Positions 1 through 7,503 of a stretch of 27,702 nt of DNA are shown one piece after another. Position 1 is the first letter of the stretch, and every line of letters begins with the position of its first letter. Both the position numbers and the translations under genes were made by a program. The notes under the pieces are model-generated. The model saw only the letters and a list, made by a program, of their open reading frames with translations, was not told the origin of the DNA and ran no database searches. Origin of the DNA: a virus; IMG/VR virus record IMGVR_UViG_3300030328_001455, positions 1 to 27,702 of that record. One strand, 5' to 3'.

Positions 1-917
1 CAGGACGATTAACTATGACACAAGATAGTTCTGCTCCTAGTGGATTTGCTAACAGTTTAAAAGTCGCTTGTACTACAGCAGATACGTCTATTGCGGCAGG
101 GGAACAGTTTACTATAGAACAATCTATTGAAGCTCAGAATTGTCAATCAATAGCAAAAGGTACAGCAGATGCTAAACCTCTTACGCTGTCCTTTTATTGT
201 AAAGCAAATGCTAATGCAACGTATGTTGCAGAGTTGTATGCTCAAGATGTAGATAGAAGAATTTCGTCACTATTTAGTGTAACAACAGATTGGACAAGAG
301 TAGAAATTACTTTTCCTGCTGACACTACAGGTGTTATTGCAGACGATAATGGTTCAGGTATAAAAGTTGGCTTGTGGCTTCACGCAGGGTCTACCTATTC
401 AGGTGGAACTTTACAGACTACATGGGCTGCGGCATCTGACAATACAAGGGCTACAGGTGGAGACTCATTCTTTGACAGCACATCAAGAACATTTTTTCTT
501 ACAGGCTGTCAGATAGAAATAGGGCAGAACGCAACAGAGTTTGAGCATGAGCCTTATGCAACGACTATTGAAAAGTGTTTAAGATACTTTTATGCTGTTG
601 TTCCTAAAGGAGAGGGAGATAGTTACATTGCCCCTGCTTGGAATTACGCATCTTCAACAATGGTATCTATTATAGACCACAAGGTAGATATGAGAGCAGC
701 TCCCACTGTAGAAAGTGTAAATATCACAGGTCTTTTTAGGTTTTATAGAAATAACGGAAATGATGATTTTGATGATGTAGCGTTAAGTTCTCCTAGCAAC
801 AGAAGGTCTACAGCAGTTTACAATGGTACAGATATTAGTGGAACAGCAGGTCATGCAGGTGGGATTTTTGGAAACGATGCAAATCAAACATTTTTTTATC
901 TAAAGGCAGAACTATGA
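1..917 (+). CDS. Tail fibre / receptor-binding appendage protein, C-terminal part (5' partial)
   Basis: The reading frame is open from the first complete codon at base 3, and the residues before the ATG at 15 (GRLT) run smoothly into MTQDSSAPSGFANSLK. I therefore read this as the end of a longer gene cut by the window edge, not as a gene starting at 15. The visible part has a beta-rich, Ser/Thr/Gly/Asn-rich composition with a carbohydrate-binding-module-like block (about residues 1-180 from the ATG: TLSFYCKANANATY, then QIEIGQNATEFEHEPYATT). This is typical of the C-terminal regions of tail fibre or appendage proteins of marine phages. A variable 120-residue tip follows. It probably contacts the host surface. 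The stop overlaps the next start as ATGA. The class is likely; the receptor is unknown. Confidence 0.72.
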   Translation, partial: GRLTMTQDSSAPSGFANSLKVACTTADTSIAAGEQFTIEQSIEAQNCQSIAKGTADAKPLTLSFYCKANANATYVAELYAQDVDRRISSLFSVTTDWTRVEITFPADTTGVIADDNGSGIKVGLWLHAGSTYSGGTLQTTWAAASDNTRATGGDSFFDSTSRTFFLTGCQIEIGQNATEFEHEPYATTIEKCLRYFYAVVPKGEGDSYIAPAWNYASSTMVSIIDHKVDMRAAPTVESVNITGLFRFYRNNGNDDFDDVALSSPSNRRSTAVYNGTDISGTAGHAGGIFGNDANQTFFYLKAEL

Positions 918-1093
918 CACAATATACAAATGCACAATACTGTAAAGACCATACAGGACAAACAGTAGTTTCAATAAAAGTAACACATAATGGTTCTAGG
1001 TTAAGTATACCACTTGACCCAGACAACACAGACTATCAAGAAATACTCGCACAAGTAAAGGCAGGTACACTTACGATTAAAGACGCAGACTAA
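914..1093 (+). CDS. Small tail-fibre-associated protein (59 aa)
   Basis: This 59-residue protein starts with the ATGA overlap at the end of the tail fibre gene and ends in a TAATG overlap with the next gene, so translation is coupled on both sides. It begins MTQYTNAQYCKDHTGQ, very like the fibre N-terminal visible segment (MTQ...), and ends with IPLDPDNTDYQEILAQV followed by an acidic LTIKDAD tail. Short proteins with a pattern of the type IP.D..N.DYQ..L..V are often found next to tail fibre genes in phages; their role is not established. An accessory or chaperone role in fibre assembly is my inference from position. Tight coupling and the family-like sequence make the gene convincing despite its size. 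Confidence 0.7.
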   Translation: MTQYTNAQYCKDHTGQTVVSIKVTHNGSRLSIPLDPDNTDYQEILAQVKAGTLTIKDAD

Positions 1094-1590
1094 TGTTTGA
1101 CCCCATAACAATCTCAGCTAGTCTCAGCGTGGCTAGTATGGCATTCTCCAATGTCAAGAGAATGTTTCAGGCAGGACGAGACTTAGAGAGTATGTCACAA
1201 GACCTGTCAAGATGGATGGGTGCAGTCAGTGACATAGATAACGCTGAGAAGTCTGCTAAGAACCCCACGATGTTCAAGAAAGTATTTGGTGGGGGTAGTG
1301 TAGAACAAGAAGCAATAGAAGCATTTGCTGCCAAGAAGAAGCTTCAGGAACAGAGGGACGAACTAAAACAATTTCTTATGTTTACTCACGGTTCAAAATC
1401 TTGGGACGAGCTACTTCAGATGGAAGGAACTATCCGTAAGAGAAGACAGAAGGAAGTGTATGACAAGCAGAAGTTTAGAGAAAAGGTTATAACGTATGTC
1501 GCTCTTGCAGTGGTGCTTGTTGTTGGCACTGGTATTTTGGGTAGCTTTGTATACACACTTATGGGGATTGACAGGGGTTGGTTCGGATAA
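1093..1590 (+). CDS. Membrane-anchored structural-arm protein with C-terminal TM segment
   Basis: A 165-residue protein with a mostly helical, charged soluble part (residues 1-130; a probable coiled coil around 70-130, rich in K, E and Q) and one strong transmembrane helix at about 133-157 (VITYVALAVVLVVGTGILG), followed by a short tail. The many basic residues just before the helix suggest the bulk lies in the cytoplasm. It starts at a TAATG junction. I do not recognise a named family. Position in the late arm between a tail fibre gene and virion genes, plus the single C-terminal anchor, would suit a lysis-related or virion membrane-interaction role; this is inference. The DNA encoding its TM helix also encodes the N-terminus of the next protein. 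Confidence 0.72.
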   Translation: MFDPITISASLSVASMAFSNVKRMFQAGRDLESMSQDLSRWMGAVSDIDNAEKSAKNPTMFKKVFGGGSVEQEAIEAFAAKKKLQEQRDELKQFLMFTHGSKSWDELLQMEGTIRKRRQKEVYDKQKFREKVITYVALAVVLVVGTGILGSFVYTLMGIDRGWFG

Positions 1591-1966
1591 CTGTGTAAGA
1601 AAAGATGGGGGACAGCATACATTTGAGTATCTTTGTGCAGACAAATATGGTACAATACACCTAGCACAATCAGAGAACATCAAACAATGCTTTACCTGCT
1701 TCCTCAAGAAGTTCAGCGACTGGACTTGGGAGCAAGAGAAAAGACTAGGCATGAGGGAAGACCCTAAGTACATCACATGCCGTAGGTATAAGAGAGTACA
1801 AGCTAAGAATGGACAGCAAGTCTGTCTGTATAAAGGTGCAAACGATACGTACACGTTAGTAGTAGAAGGTCAATGTCCGACTGAGTACCGTTGTAAATAT
1901 GACCCAGATGGTCAAGAGCCAAACATAGACAGTGTTCTTGACTCAATGAATAAGAGTTTTAAGTAA
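1496..1966 (+). CDS. Cysteine-rich protein with N-terminal signal/anchor
   Basis: A 156-residue protein whose start lies 95 bp inside the previous gene, in another frame. The start is supported by an upstream GAGAAAAGG ribosome-binding sequence with nine bases of spacing. Residues 3-26 (LLQWCLLLALVFWVALYTHL) form a hydrophobic signal or anchor segment. The remainder carries eight cysteines (33, 47, 65, 68, 95, 110, 127, 133), including a CFTC pair, as expected of a periplasmic, disulfide-bonded domain. No family is recognised. The nested arrangement of a TM-tailed protein and an exported protein recalls the layout of spanin gene pairs, but there is no lipobox or proline-rich Rz1 signature, so this is only an analogy. 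It ends directly before the next ATG. Confidence 0.68.
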   Translation: MSLLQWCLLLALVFWVALYTHLWGLTGVGSDNCVRKDGGQHTFEYLCADKYGTIHLAQSENIKQCFTCFLKKFSDWTWEQEKRLGMREDPKYITCRRYKRVQAKNGQQVCLYKGANDTYTLVVEGQCPTEYRCKYDPDGQEPNIDSVLDSMNKSFK

Positions 1967-2200
1967 ATGGAAATTGACCCAGTAATGTTTTGGAATTTAA
2001 TCCTAACCCTTGTGATAGCTCCTGCGATATGGACATTTCGTAACATGATGTTAGAGCTAAAAAGAATAGACATACTCCTTAATAAAACAAGAGAAGAGTA
2101 TGCGTCAAGGGCAGAGGTAAAAGATGAGATGCACGGAGTGATGGAAGCATTGCATAGATTAGAAGATAAGCTAGACAGAGTATTGAGTAGGGATAAATAA
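1967..2200 (+). CDS. Small membrane protein with coiled coil, holin-like layout
   Basis: A 77-residue protein with one N-terminal hydrophobic segment (about residues 8-23, FWNLILTLVIAPAIWT) followed by a charged amphipathic helix (LKRIDILLNKTREEYASR, then a second heptad-like stretch ending in LHRLEDKLDRVL). Short late proteins with this TM-plus-coiled-coil layout are common in podophages and are often annotated as holin-like or as hypothetical structural proteins. I cannot decide between them. The ATG follows the preceding stop without a gap and the stop overlaps the next gene as TAATG, so the gene is embedded in the late operon. A role in lysis or in membrane contact during DNA delivery is inference. 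Confidence 0.68.
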   Translation: MEIDPVMFWNLILTLVIAPAIWTFRNMMLELKRIDILLNKTREEYASRAEVKDEMHGVMEALHRLEDKLDRVLSRDK

Positions 2201-5200
2201 TGGCGATACCACAGAATTTACAAGACGCTAACATAAGACGTTTTAAAGGCTTTACACCTCAACAAGTGCAGAAGCTACTAGAGGGCAAGGGACTAAAGCC
2301 TAACAGCAGAGAAGCAGCAATGTACTTAGCTTCAATGTCAGATCAGGCAGAGCAGTTACTACAAAGAAGCAAACAAAACACCATGAATCAAGGGCAAGGC
2401 TTTCAAATGGGGGGGCAAGTCGGTGGTTTTGACCCTAAGTCACAGAAGCTATTTGATGCGGCAGTGAAGAGAGTTTCAGGCAATCAGCCTCAAACACCTG
2501 AGGTGCAACGCTACCTTGACAATGTAATAGAAACTCGTGGCAGACCTACTATGGTATTTCCAGGAAGTGCTGATCCTTTGCAAGGGTTTCAGCAGGGAGG
2601 ACCTGTTAGAGCCTCTATGGGAATGGTTGTTGATAAAGATGGTAAGCTCATAGGGCATGACTCAGGACCTGCTTTGATGGACGAGCAAGGAAATTACATA
2701 AGTGGTGGAGGCTTAGGTACACCAGGCTTTATGCCTTTGCCAGGAATTGACATGCAAGGCAAACCTATAGAGGGTTATACTCCACCACCTGCACGAACAG
2801 GCTCTCCTGATTGGAGGCAACAATTTGAAGTAGACAAAAGAATGTATCAAGAAGCAATGAAGCCTCAAGGCTCTTTTACAAATGATATGATGGGTGTTGG
2901 TATACCTGCTACGCAAAACCCAAGAGGAACTAAGGAATATGTACCTCCTGCAGGTGTTACGGTTGCAGGGGGAACTGCACAAGATCGACAAATAGAAGAT
3001 TATGCACAGAACTTATTAAGAACATCCTCCATAGGAAGAGGCTTATCACCACAAGACGCTTTAATAGAAGCTAGAAAACAAGCACAGGAGGCTTTCACAC
3101 AACAAGTTAAACAGGCTACACCTGAAAACCCATATCCATACGGAATACATGAGCCTACAGGATTACCTGCAGGACCAGGTGGTATGCCAGTTCTCCACTC
3201 TGAAGCAACCTTCTTCCCTGGTTTAGGTAAAGTTTTATCGTTTAACAGAGCAACAGGGCAGTATTCTGATGGCAAAGGAAATTTTTATGAGGGGAAAATA
3301 GGAGAAGAGCCAACACTTGCTCAGTATAAGCCTCCTCCAGATCCTTTTAAAGACTTTCCTGGTTTACTTCCTCCAGGAGGAATACCTCAGAATCCAAACA
3401 GAAGAGATCCACTACCAACACCTACAACACCAGGAAGTGATGCAGGAACAAAGCAGAAAGCAGGGCTAAACACAGCACAAGCTAATCTTGCCTCAGCACA
3501 AGAGCAACTCTCTAGTCTACAACAACAACTAGCGTCTACTCCTATTGAGGATGAGGCGACTAGAAACGCTATTATAGAGGAGATCAATCAGCAAGCACCA
3601 AAGATAACAGCGGCAGAGTCGGCTCTTGCAAGTGCGTCTTCCTCGTTTCAAACAGCAGCTTTGCCTACAGCATCTGAGGCAGTAGGTTCTGCTGTCAGTA
3701 CCCCATCGGATGTTATTACTAGACAGCCTGTGGATAAATTAGTAGCGACTACACAACAAACAATAGACTCAAGAGCAGGGCAACTTACAGGACAAGTTAC
3801 ACCTACAGCTACAACAGGTAGGACAACAGGCACAGCAGATGTTACAGCCACTGACTCTGCTCAGGCACAGACTACAGGTACGCAAGCAGATGTAAAGGCT
3901 TTACAGCCACAGGAACGCTTCGGCACTATATCTCAAGATGCTGTCATAAAAGCACAAGAGCAAGCTACACAAGACCTTAACATAAGGGACGTACAGGCAG
4001 CTCAAGGTACAGGACAACAAATTGTTTCTCCTGCTAAAAGAGCTTTGCAACAAGGAGAGCTTGTCTCAGGGGCAGCCAACGCAGAACAGTCAGCACAATT
4101 CCTAGAGGGGATTGAGGCAGCCACAGGAGCACCCTCTTCTGCGGCAACAGTTCAAGGACAACTGACAACCTTAATGACTCAGTTTGAGGGTGGCGAACCC
4201 CCACCTTGGGCTTCAGGGGCTATGCGACAAGCTACAGCAATCATGGCACAACGAGGTATGGCGGCTAGTTCTATGGCAGGACAGGCTATTGTACAGGCTG
4301 CGATGGAAAGTGCTTTGCCTATAGCTATGCAGGACTCCCAAACTGTAGCTTCGTTTGAGGCACAAAACCTTAGCAACAGACAACAAAGAGCTATGCTTTC
4401 AGCCCAACAGAGAGCACAGTTTCTTGGCATGGAGTTTGACCAGACATTTCAGGCACGAGTACAAAACGCATCCAAGATATCAGACGTAGCTAATATGAAC
4501 TTCTCTGCTGAACAGCAGGTAGCATTAGAGAACGCACAGTTAGCTCAGACAGTAGACCTTACTAATCTCAGCAACAGACAGGCTGTAACGATGGCTCAGG
4601 CTTCTACTATAGCACAGGCTGATATGGCTAACCTTAACAATAGGCAACAAGCAGCAGTTCAGAACGCACAGAACTTCTTACAGATGGACATGCGTAACCT
4701 TGATATTTCTCAACAAAACGACATGTTTAAGTCACAATCGCTTGTACAGAGCCTGTTTTCAGACGCTTCAGCACAAAATGCCGCATCACAGTTCAACGCT
4801 TCGAGCCAAAATCAAACCAATCAGTTCTTTGCTAACCTTAAAAATCAAGTGGGACAGTTCAACGCAAGCCAATCTAACGCTATGGAGCAGTATAATGTTG
4901 GTCAGGTTAACGCAATGGAGACGTTTAAGGAGCAAATAAATAGTCAAAGAGAGCAGTTTAACGCTCAAAACTCTCTTGTTATAGCACAGGCTAACGCACA
5001 GTGGAGACAACAATTAGCTACAGTAAATAACGCAGCCCTTAATGAGGCTAATAGGCAGAACGCACTACAGGCTAATGGTCTAACACAAAAAGGTCTTGAT
5101 GAGATATGGCAGAAGGAAAGAGACTTGATGGCTTATGCTTTTGCTACAGCAGAAAGTGCCGCAGAAAGACGTAATCAACTTATTATGCAAGACCTAAAGT

Positions 5201-5307
5201 CTGAAGCAGACGGTGATACTGCTTTTTCTAGTGCCTTAGGTAGTTTCGGTAGTGCTGTAGTAAGTGGTATATTTAAGCCAGGAAACTTAGATTTCTTGTT
5301 TGGATAA
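2200..5307 (+). CDS. Large Gln/Ala-rich virion protein with C-terminal 22-residue repeats
   Basis: A 1035-residue protein. Residues 1-60 look like a small helical domain (FTPQQVQKLLEGKGLKP). About 60-430 is Gly/Pro-rich and probably extended. About 430-720 is rich in Ala, Gln, Thr and Ser, including a helical region with many AQ pairs. Residues 723-942 consist of ten back-to-back 22-residue units. Size, low complexity and place in the late arm fit a virion component such as an internal core, ejection or tail-associated fibre protein. No enzymatic domain is visible: no lysozyme or lytic transglycosylase motif was seen. A named function cannot be given. It starts at a TAATG junction and ends ten bases before the next start. 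Confidence 0.75.
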   Translation: MAIPQNLQDANIRRFKGFTPQQVQKLLEGKGLKPNSREAAMYLASMSDQAEQLLQRSKQNTMNQGQGFQMGGQVGGFDPKSQKLFDAAVKRVSGNQPQTPEVQRYLDNVIETRGRPTMVFPGSADPLQGFQQGGPVRASMGMVVDKDGKLIGHDSGPALMDEQGNYISGGGLGTPGFMPLPGIDMQGKPIEGYTPPPARTGSPDWRQQFEVDKRMYQEAMKPQGSFTNDMMGVGIPATQNPRGTKEYVPPAGVTVAGGTAQDRQIEDYAQNLLRTSSIGRGLSPQDALIEARKQAQEAFTQQVKQATPENPYPYGIHEPTGLPAGPGGMPVLHSEATFFPGLGKVLSFNRATGQYSDGKGNFYEGKIGEEPTLAQYKPPPDPFKDFPGLLPPGGIPQNPNRRDPLPTPTTPGSDAGTKQKAGLNTAQANLASAQEQLSSLQQQLASTPIEDEATRNAIIEEINQQAPKITAAESALASASSSFQTAALPTASEAVGSAVSTPSDVITRQPVDKLVATTQQTIDSRAGQLTGQVTPTATTGRTTGTADVTATDSAQAQTTGTQADVKALQPQERFGTISQDAVIKAQEQATQDLNIRDVQAAQGTGQQIVSPAKRALQQGELVSGAANAEQSAQFLEGIEAATGAPSSAATVQGQLTTLMTQFEGGEPPPWASGAMRQATAIMAQRGMAASSMAGQAIVQAAMESALPIAMQDSQTVASFEAQNLSNRQQRAMLSAQQRAQFLGMEFDQTFQARVQNASKISDVANMNFSAEQQVALENAQLAQTVDLTNLSNRQAVTMAQASTIAQADMANLNNRQQAAVQNAQNFLQMDMRNLDISQQNDMFKSQSLVQSLFSDASAQNAASQFNASSQNQTNQFFANLKNQVGQFNASQSNAMEQYNVGQVNAMETFKEQINSQREQFNAQNSLVIAQANAQWRQQLATVNNAALNEANRQNALQANGLTQKGLDEIWQKERDLMAYAFATAESAAERRNQLIMQDLKSEADGDTAFSSALGSFGSAVVSGIFKPGNLDFLFG
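4366..5025 (+). repeat. Ten in-frame 22-residue (66-bp) protein repeats
   Basis: Within the 1035-residue protein, units begin at residues 723, 745, 767, 789, 811, 833, 855, 877, 899 and 921 with no insertion or deletion between them. The clearest copies start NLSNRQQ, NFSAEQQ, NLSNRQA, NLNNRQQ and NLDISQQ, followed by an A/Q-rich half. Twenty-two residues is two hendecads, the period of a straight or slightly right-handed coiled coil. Later units are more divergent (QFNAS and NAMEQ variants). Confidence 0.8.
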
Positions 5308-5316
5308 GGAGTAAGC

Positions 5317-5736
5317 ATGTCAACAGCACAATACAAAACAGCATTAACTAACTTTAGAAAGATGGCATTTGCTAGACCTTTGAAGAGGATATTAAACGAA
5401 GGCACAGGCAAGAAAGTACAGGCTACTGAGTCACTCATGGCTAAAGCACCTACTCCTCAAGGTACAGAAAAGATTATGGAGAAGATGAGTGACGAACAAG
5501 CAGCTCTTAACAAGATATACGATATGCAAAAAGTTTTATCAGATGTCTCACCTGATGATGTTAAGGACTATGAGGTAGTAGCAGGAGACACAATTAGTGA
5601 CATATTAGAAAGAACAGGTATGAGTATGGCAGAATTTATAGCTCTCAACGAAGATGAGGCTTCTATGTCAAGCGAGGGAGAGTTGTACGCAGGGGAAACT
5701 GTCAAGGTATTAAAGCGTGAGGAAGAAACAGTATGA
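5317..5736 (+). CDS. LysM-domain virion-associated protein
   Basis: A 139-residue protein with a basic helical N-terminal half (residues 1-40) and a C-terminal LysM-like domain at about 84-131: DYEVVAGDTISDILERTGMS, then the typical EFIALN and a closing GELYAGETVKV. LysM domains bind N-acetylglucosamine-containing glycans such as peptidoglycan. In virions they can hold a protein on the cell wall during infection, or dock proteins to one another. No catalytic domain is attached. The start has an AAGGAG ribosome-binding site ending six bases before the ATG, and the stop overlaps the following gene as ATGA. The domain call is good; whether the protein is in the mature particle is inferred from gene order. 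Confidence 0.75.
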   Translation: MSTAQYKTALTNFRKMAFARPLKRILNEGTGKKVQATESLMAKAPTPQGTEKIMEKMSDEQAALNKIYDMQKVLSDVSPDDVKDYEVVAGDTISDILERTGMSMAEFIALNEDEASMSSEGELYAGETVKVLKREEETV

Positions 5737-6320
5737 TTGAGCAACCACCAAACTTTGAAGCTCCTATTCCAGGGCAGTCTTTAACAGGCGAACCCAAAGG
5801 ATATTCGTGGGAAAACCCTCCACAGATGGATAAAGTAGAAGACATTATAAAATTTTATGTGCGTAATATGTCTGAGCAAGAAGTAATAGACGATATATTT
5901 ATAGCTCTTGACGAGGGCTTTCCTCTTAACATCCTTGTAAAAAGCATATTAACAACAGGTGTTATGGAAGGAATGCACAGCATAGATGCAAGCCTAGTAG
6001 TTGCCCCTGTTCTCCACGAGTATATACATGGTGCGGCAGTAGCTGAAGGTATAAAGGTTAAGGAAAGACCTTTATCTAAGGACGAGGAGCTAGGCAAAAA
6101 AGAAAAAGCCGCCCTTGCTTCTACTGTAGAGCGTAGCCTTGAGCAGTCTCCTAAAGCTGATGCAGGAAGAGAGCTACTAGAAGATGCACTAGAATTTGTA
6201 CAGGGAGATATGGCAGAGCCTACCCCTGAGGATGCAGAAATAGAAGAAGATATGGTTATGGACGAAGAGCCTGTTGAAGAGGAAGCTCCAAGAGGACTAA
6301 TGGCGAGAAGAGGAACTTAA
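5733..6320 (+). CDS. Phage structural-type protein with acidic tail
   Basis: A 195-residue protein that begins with a proline-rich segment, NFEAPIPGQSLTGEPKGYSW followed by ENPPQ. This opening is shared with virion structural proteins of cyanophages and other marine phages as far as I recognise it. Residues 35-110 are a hydrophobic helical domain (ILVKSILTTGVMEGMHSIDA). The last 40 residues are very acidic (ALEFVQG, then many E/D) and end RGLMARRGT. It overlaps the LysM gene by four bases and ends one base before the next start. The exact position in the virion is unknown. Confidence 0.68.
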   Translation: MIEQPPNFEAPIPGQSLTGEPKGYSWENPPQMDKVEDIIKFYVRNMSEQEVIDDIFIALDEGFPLNILVKSILTTGVMEGMHSIDASLVVAPVLHEYIHGAAVAEGIKVKERPLSKDEELGKKEKAALASTVERSLEQSPKADAGRELLEDALEFVQGDMAEPTPEDAEIEEDMVMDEEPVEEEAPRGLMARRGT

Positions 6321-6321
6321 C

Positions 6322-7503
6322 ATGGGATTTGATGCACAAGCATTTGCAACGGCTTTCCTAAAGGGACAGGCAGTAGATATAAAAGATCGTTTTGATAAAG
6401 CCGAAAAGTTCAGAGAAGAAGAGCTAGAAAAGGCTCAACGAAACCTCCCTTTGTATAAGAAGAGACAGGCACAAAAGAAACAAGTGCTTCAAATGGCTCA
6501 AACATTAAATAAGATGGGTGTATCTGCTGAGAACATAATGTATTTTGCTAAAGATGGTCCTCAAAGCTTACAGGCTATGTATAAAATCGTGACTGACAAA
6601 GCTAAAGCCTACAAAGGTGTGACAGGTGACAAGATGTCAGAGGTGCAAATAAATAGTATGATGGAGCTACCTCAAGGCTTTGAAGAGGCAGCAAGTGAGT
6701 ATGGCTCTTTGTCTGACTTTTTAGAAAGAGCGTACAGCTTATCCAACGATAACGATACAGTCGAGAGACCAGAAAATGCCGAAATTATGAATGGTAACTG
6801 GCTGATGGGGCTTATGGGCTACGGAGCTAAGGAGAAAGAAAGACAGAGACTAGAAACTGAAAAGTATGTAGGGGATGTTAGCATTGCTGAGTTAAACAGA
6901 ATGGCAGGAGAGCAAGACTTTGATGATCCTTTTGGTGGAGCATTTGCACCTGCACCAATAGACCCTTCTGCAGGACCTCGTATTATAGACGACACAACTA
7001 GAGTAAGTATAATAAAGAGAAAAAATACTCTCTTTGACAAGTATACTACAGTCACTCCTCTTGGGCAAACTAAGTTAAACGCTTTCTTAGACTCTAAGGG
7101 CATTGTCGATACAAAAGATATCAAGAGAAAGTCTACTCTTGCCTCTACTATATTAAATTCTCCTGAAACGCTGACAGATGAAAGAGATTTAGCCTTGTTT
7201 AAAGAGTTTACTGAACAAATGGAATACGAAGCTTTTGAAGAGGCTTCTATAGGTTTTAACAGGGATGATGCTGAAAGAAGACAGATAGATCCTAACTTTC
7301 AAACCCTATATGAAAAGTTTGGAGGAGTAGATAATGTTGCTTCTTCTGTAGGTAAAGTAGATTACTCTACTAAAGATGAATTTATGACAGCTATAAAAGG
7401 TAACTTAGTTCAACCAGGTTCTTATAAGGTCTTAAAGAACGGTAAAGTTGAAACTCTGACAATAACGCAGGATGACATTAACAAGTTGCAAGGAAAAGTA
7501 TAA
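6322..7503 (+). CDS. Predicted virion or ejection-module protein (393 aa)
   Basis: A 393-residue, mostly helical protein without a recognised domain. Residues 15-60 are highly charged and likely form a coiled coil (FREEELEKAQRNLPLYKKRQ). A Pro/Asp/Gly-rich linker around 200-220 (DDPFGGAFAPAPIDPSAGP) divides it in two. The C-terminal end (GSYKVLKNGKVETLTITQDD) looks like a small beta hairpin. There is no signal peptide or TM helix. It is coupled to the next gene by TAATG, and its position between two structural genes and the giant ejection-type protein is the only basis for calling it virion-associated. A GAGGAACTTAAC leader supports the ATG. Confidence 0.65.
   Translation: MGFDAQAFATAFLKGQAVDIKDRFDKAEKFREEELEKAQRNLPLYKKRQAQKKQVLQMAQTLNKMGVSAENIMYFAKDGPQSLQAMYKIVTDKAKAYKGVTGDKMSEVQINSMMELPQGFEEAASEYGSLSDFLERAYSLSNDNDTVERPENAEIMNGNWLMGLMGYGAKEKERQRLETEKYVGDVSIAELNRMAGEQDFDDPFGGAFAPAPIDPSAGPRIIDDTTRVSIIKRKNTLFDKYTTVTPLGQTKLNAFLDSKGIVDTKDIKRKSTLASTILNSPETLTDERDLALFKEFTEQMEYEAFEEASIGFNRDDAERRQIDPNFQTLYEKFGGVDNVASSVGKVDYSTKDEFMTAIKGNLVQPGSYKVLKNGKVETLTITQDDINKLQGKV

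Noticed and set aside
15-17. ATG at base 15 as the true start of the tail fibre gene
   Set aside because: The frame is open to the window edge, the residues before it continue a family-like sequence, and no ribosome-binding site is visible; the gene is better read as cut by the window.
1411-1854. Leftward open frame of 147 codons in the late arm
   Set aside because: Antisense to two coupled late genes; no ribosome-binding site and no recognisable sequence.
3000-3275. Leftward open frames inside the 1035-residue gene (for example 3000-3275 and 4179-4430)
   Set aside because: They are antisense to an uninterrupted structural gene, Cys-rich from reverse-reading Gln/Ala codons, and lack start signals.
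4366-5025. The repetitive region as a CRISPR array or DNA-level tandem repeat
   Set aside because: Similarity is at protein level with a 66-base coding period, the DNA copies are divergent, and there are no spacers.
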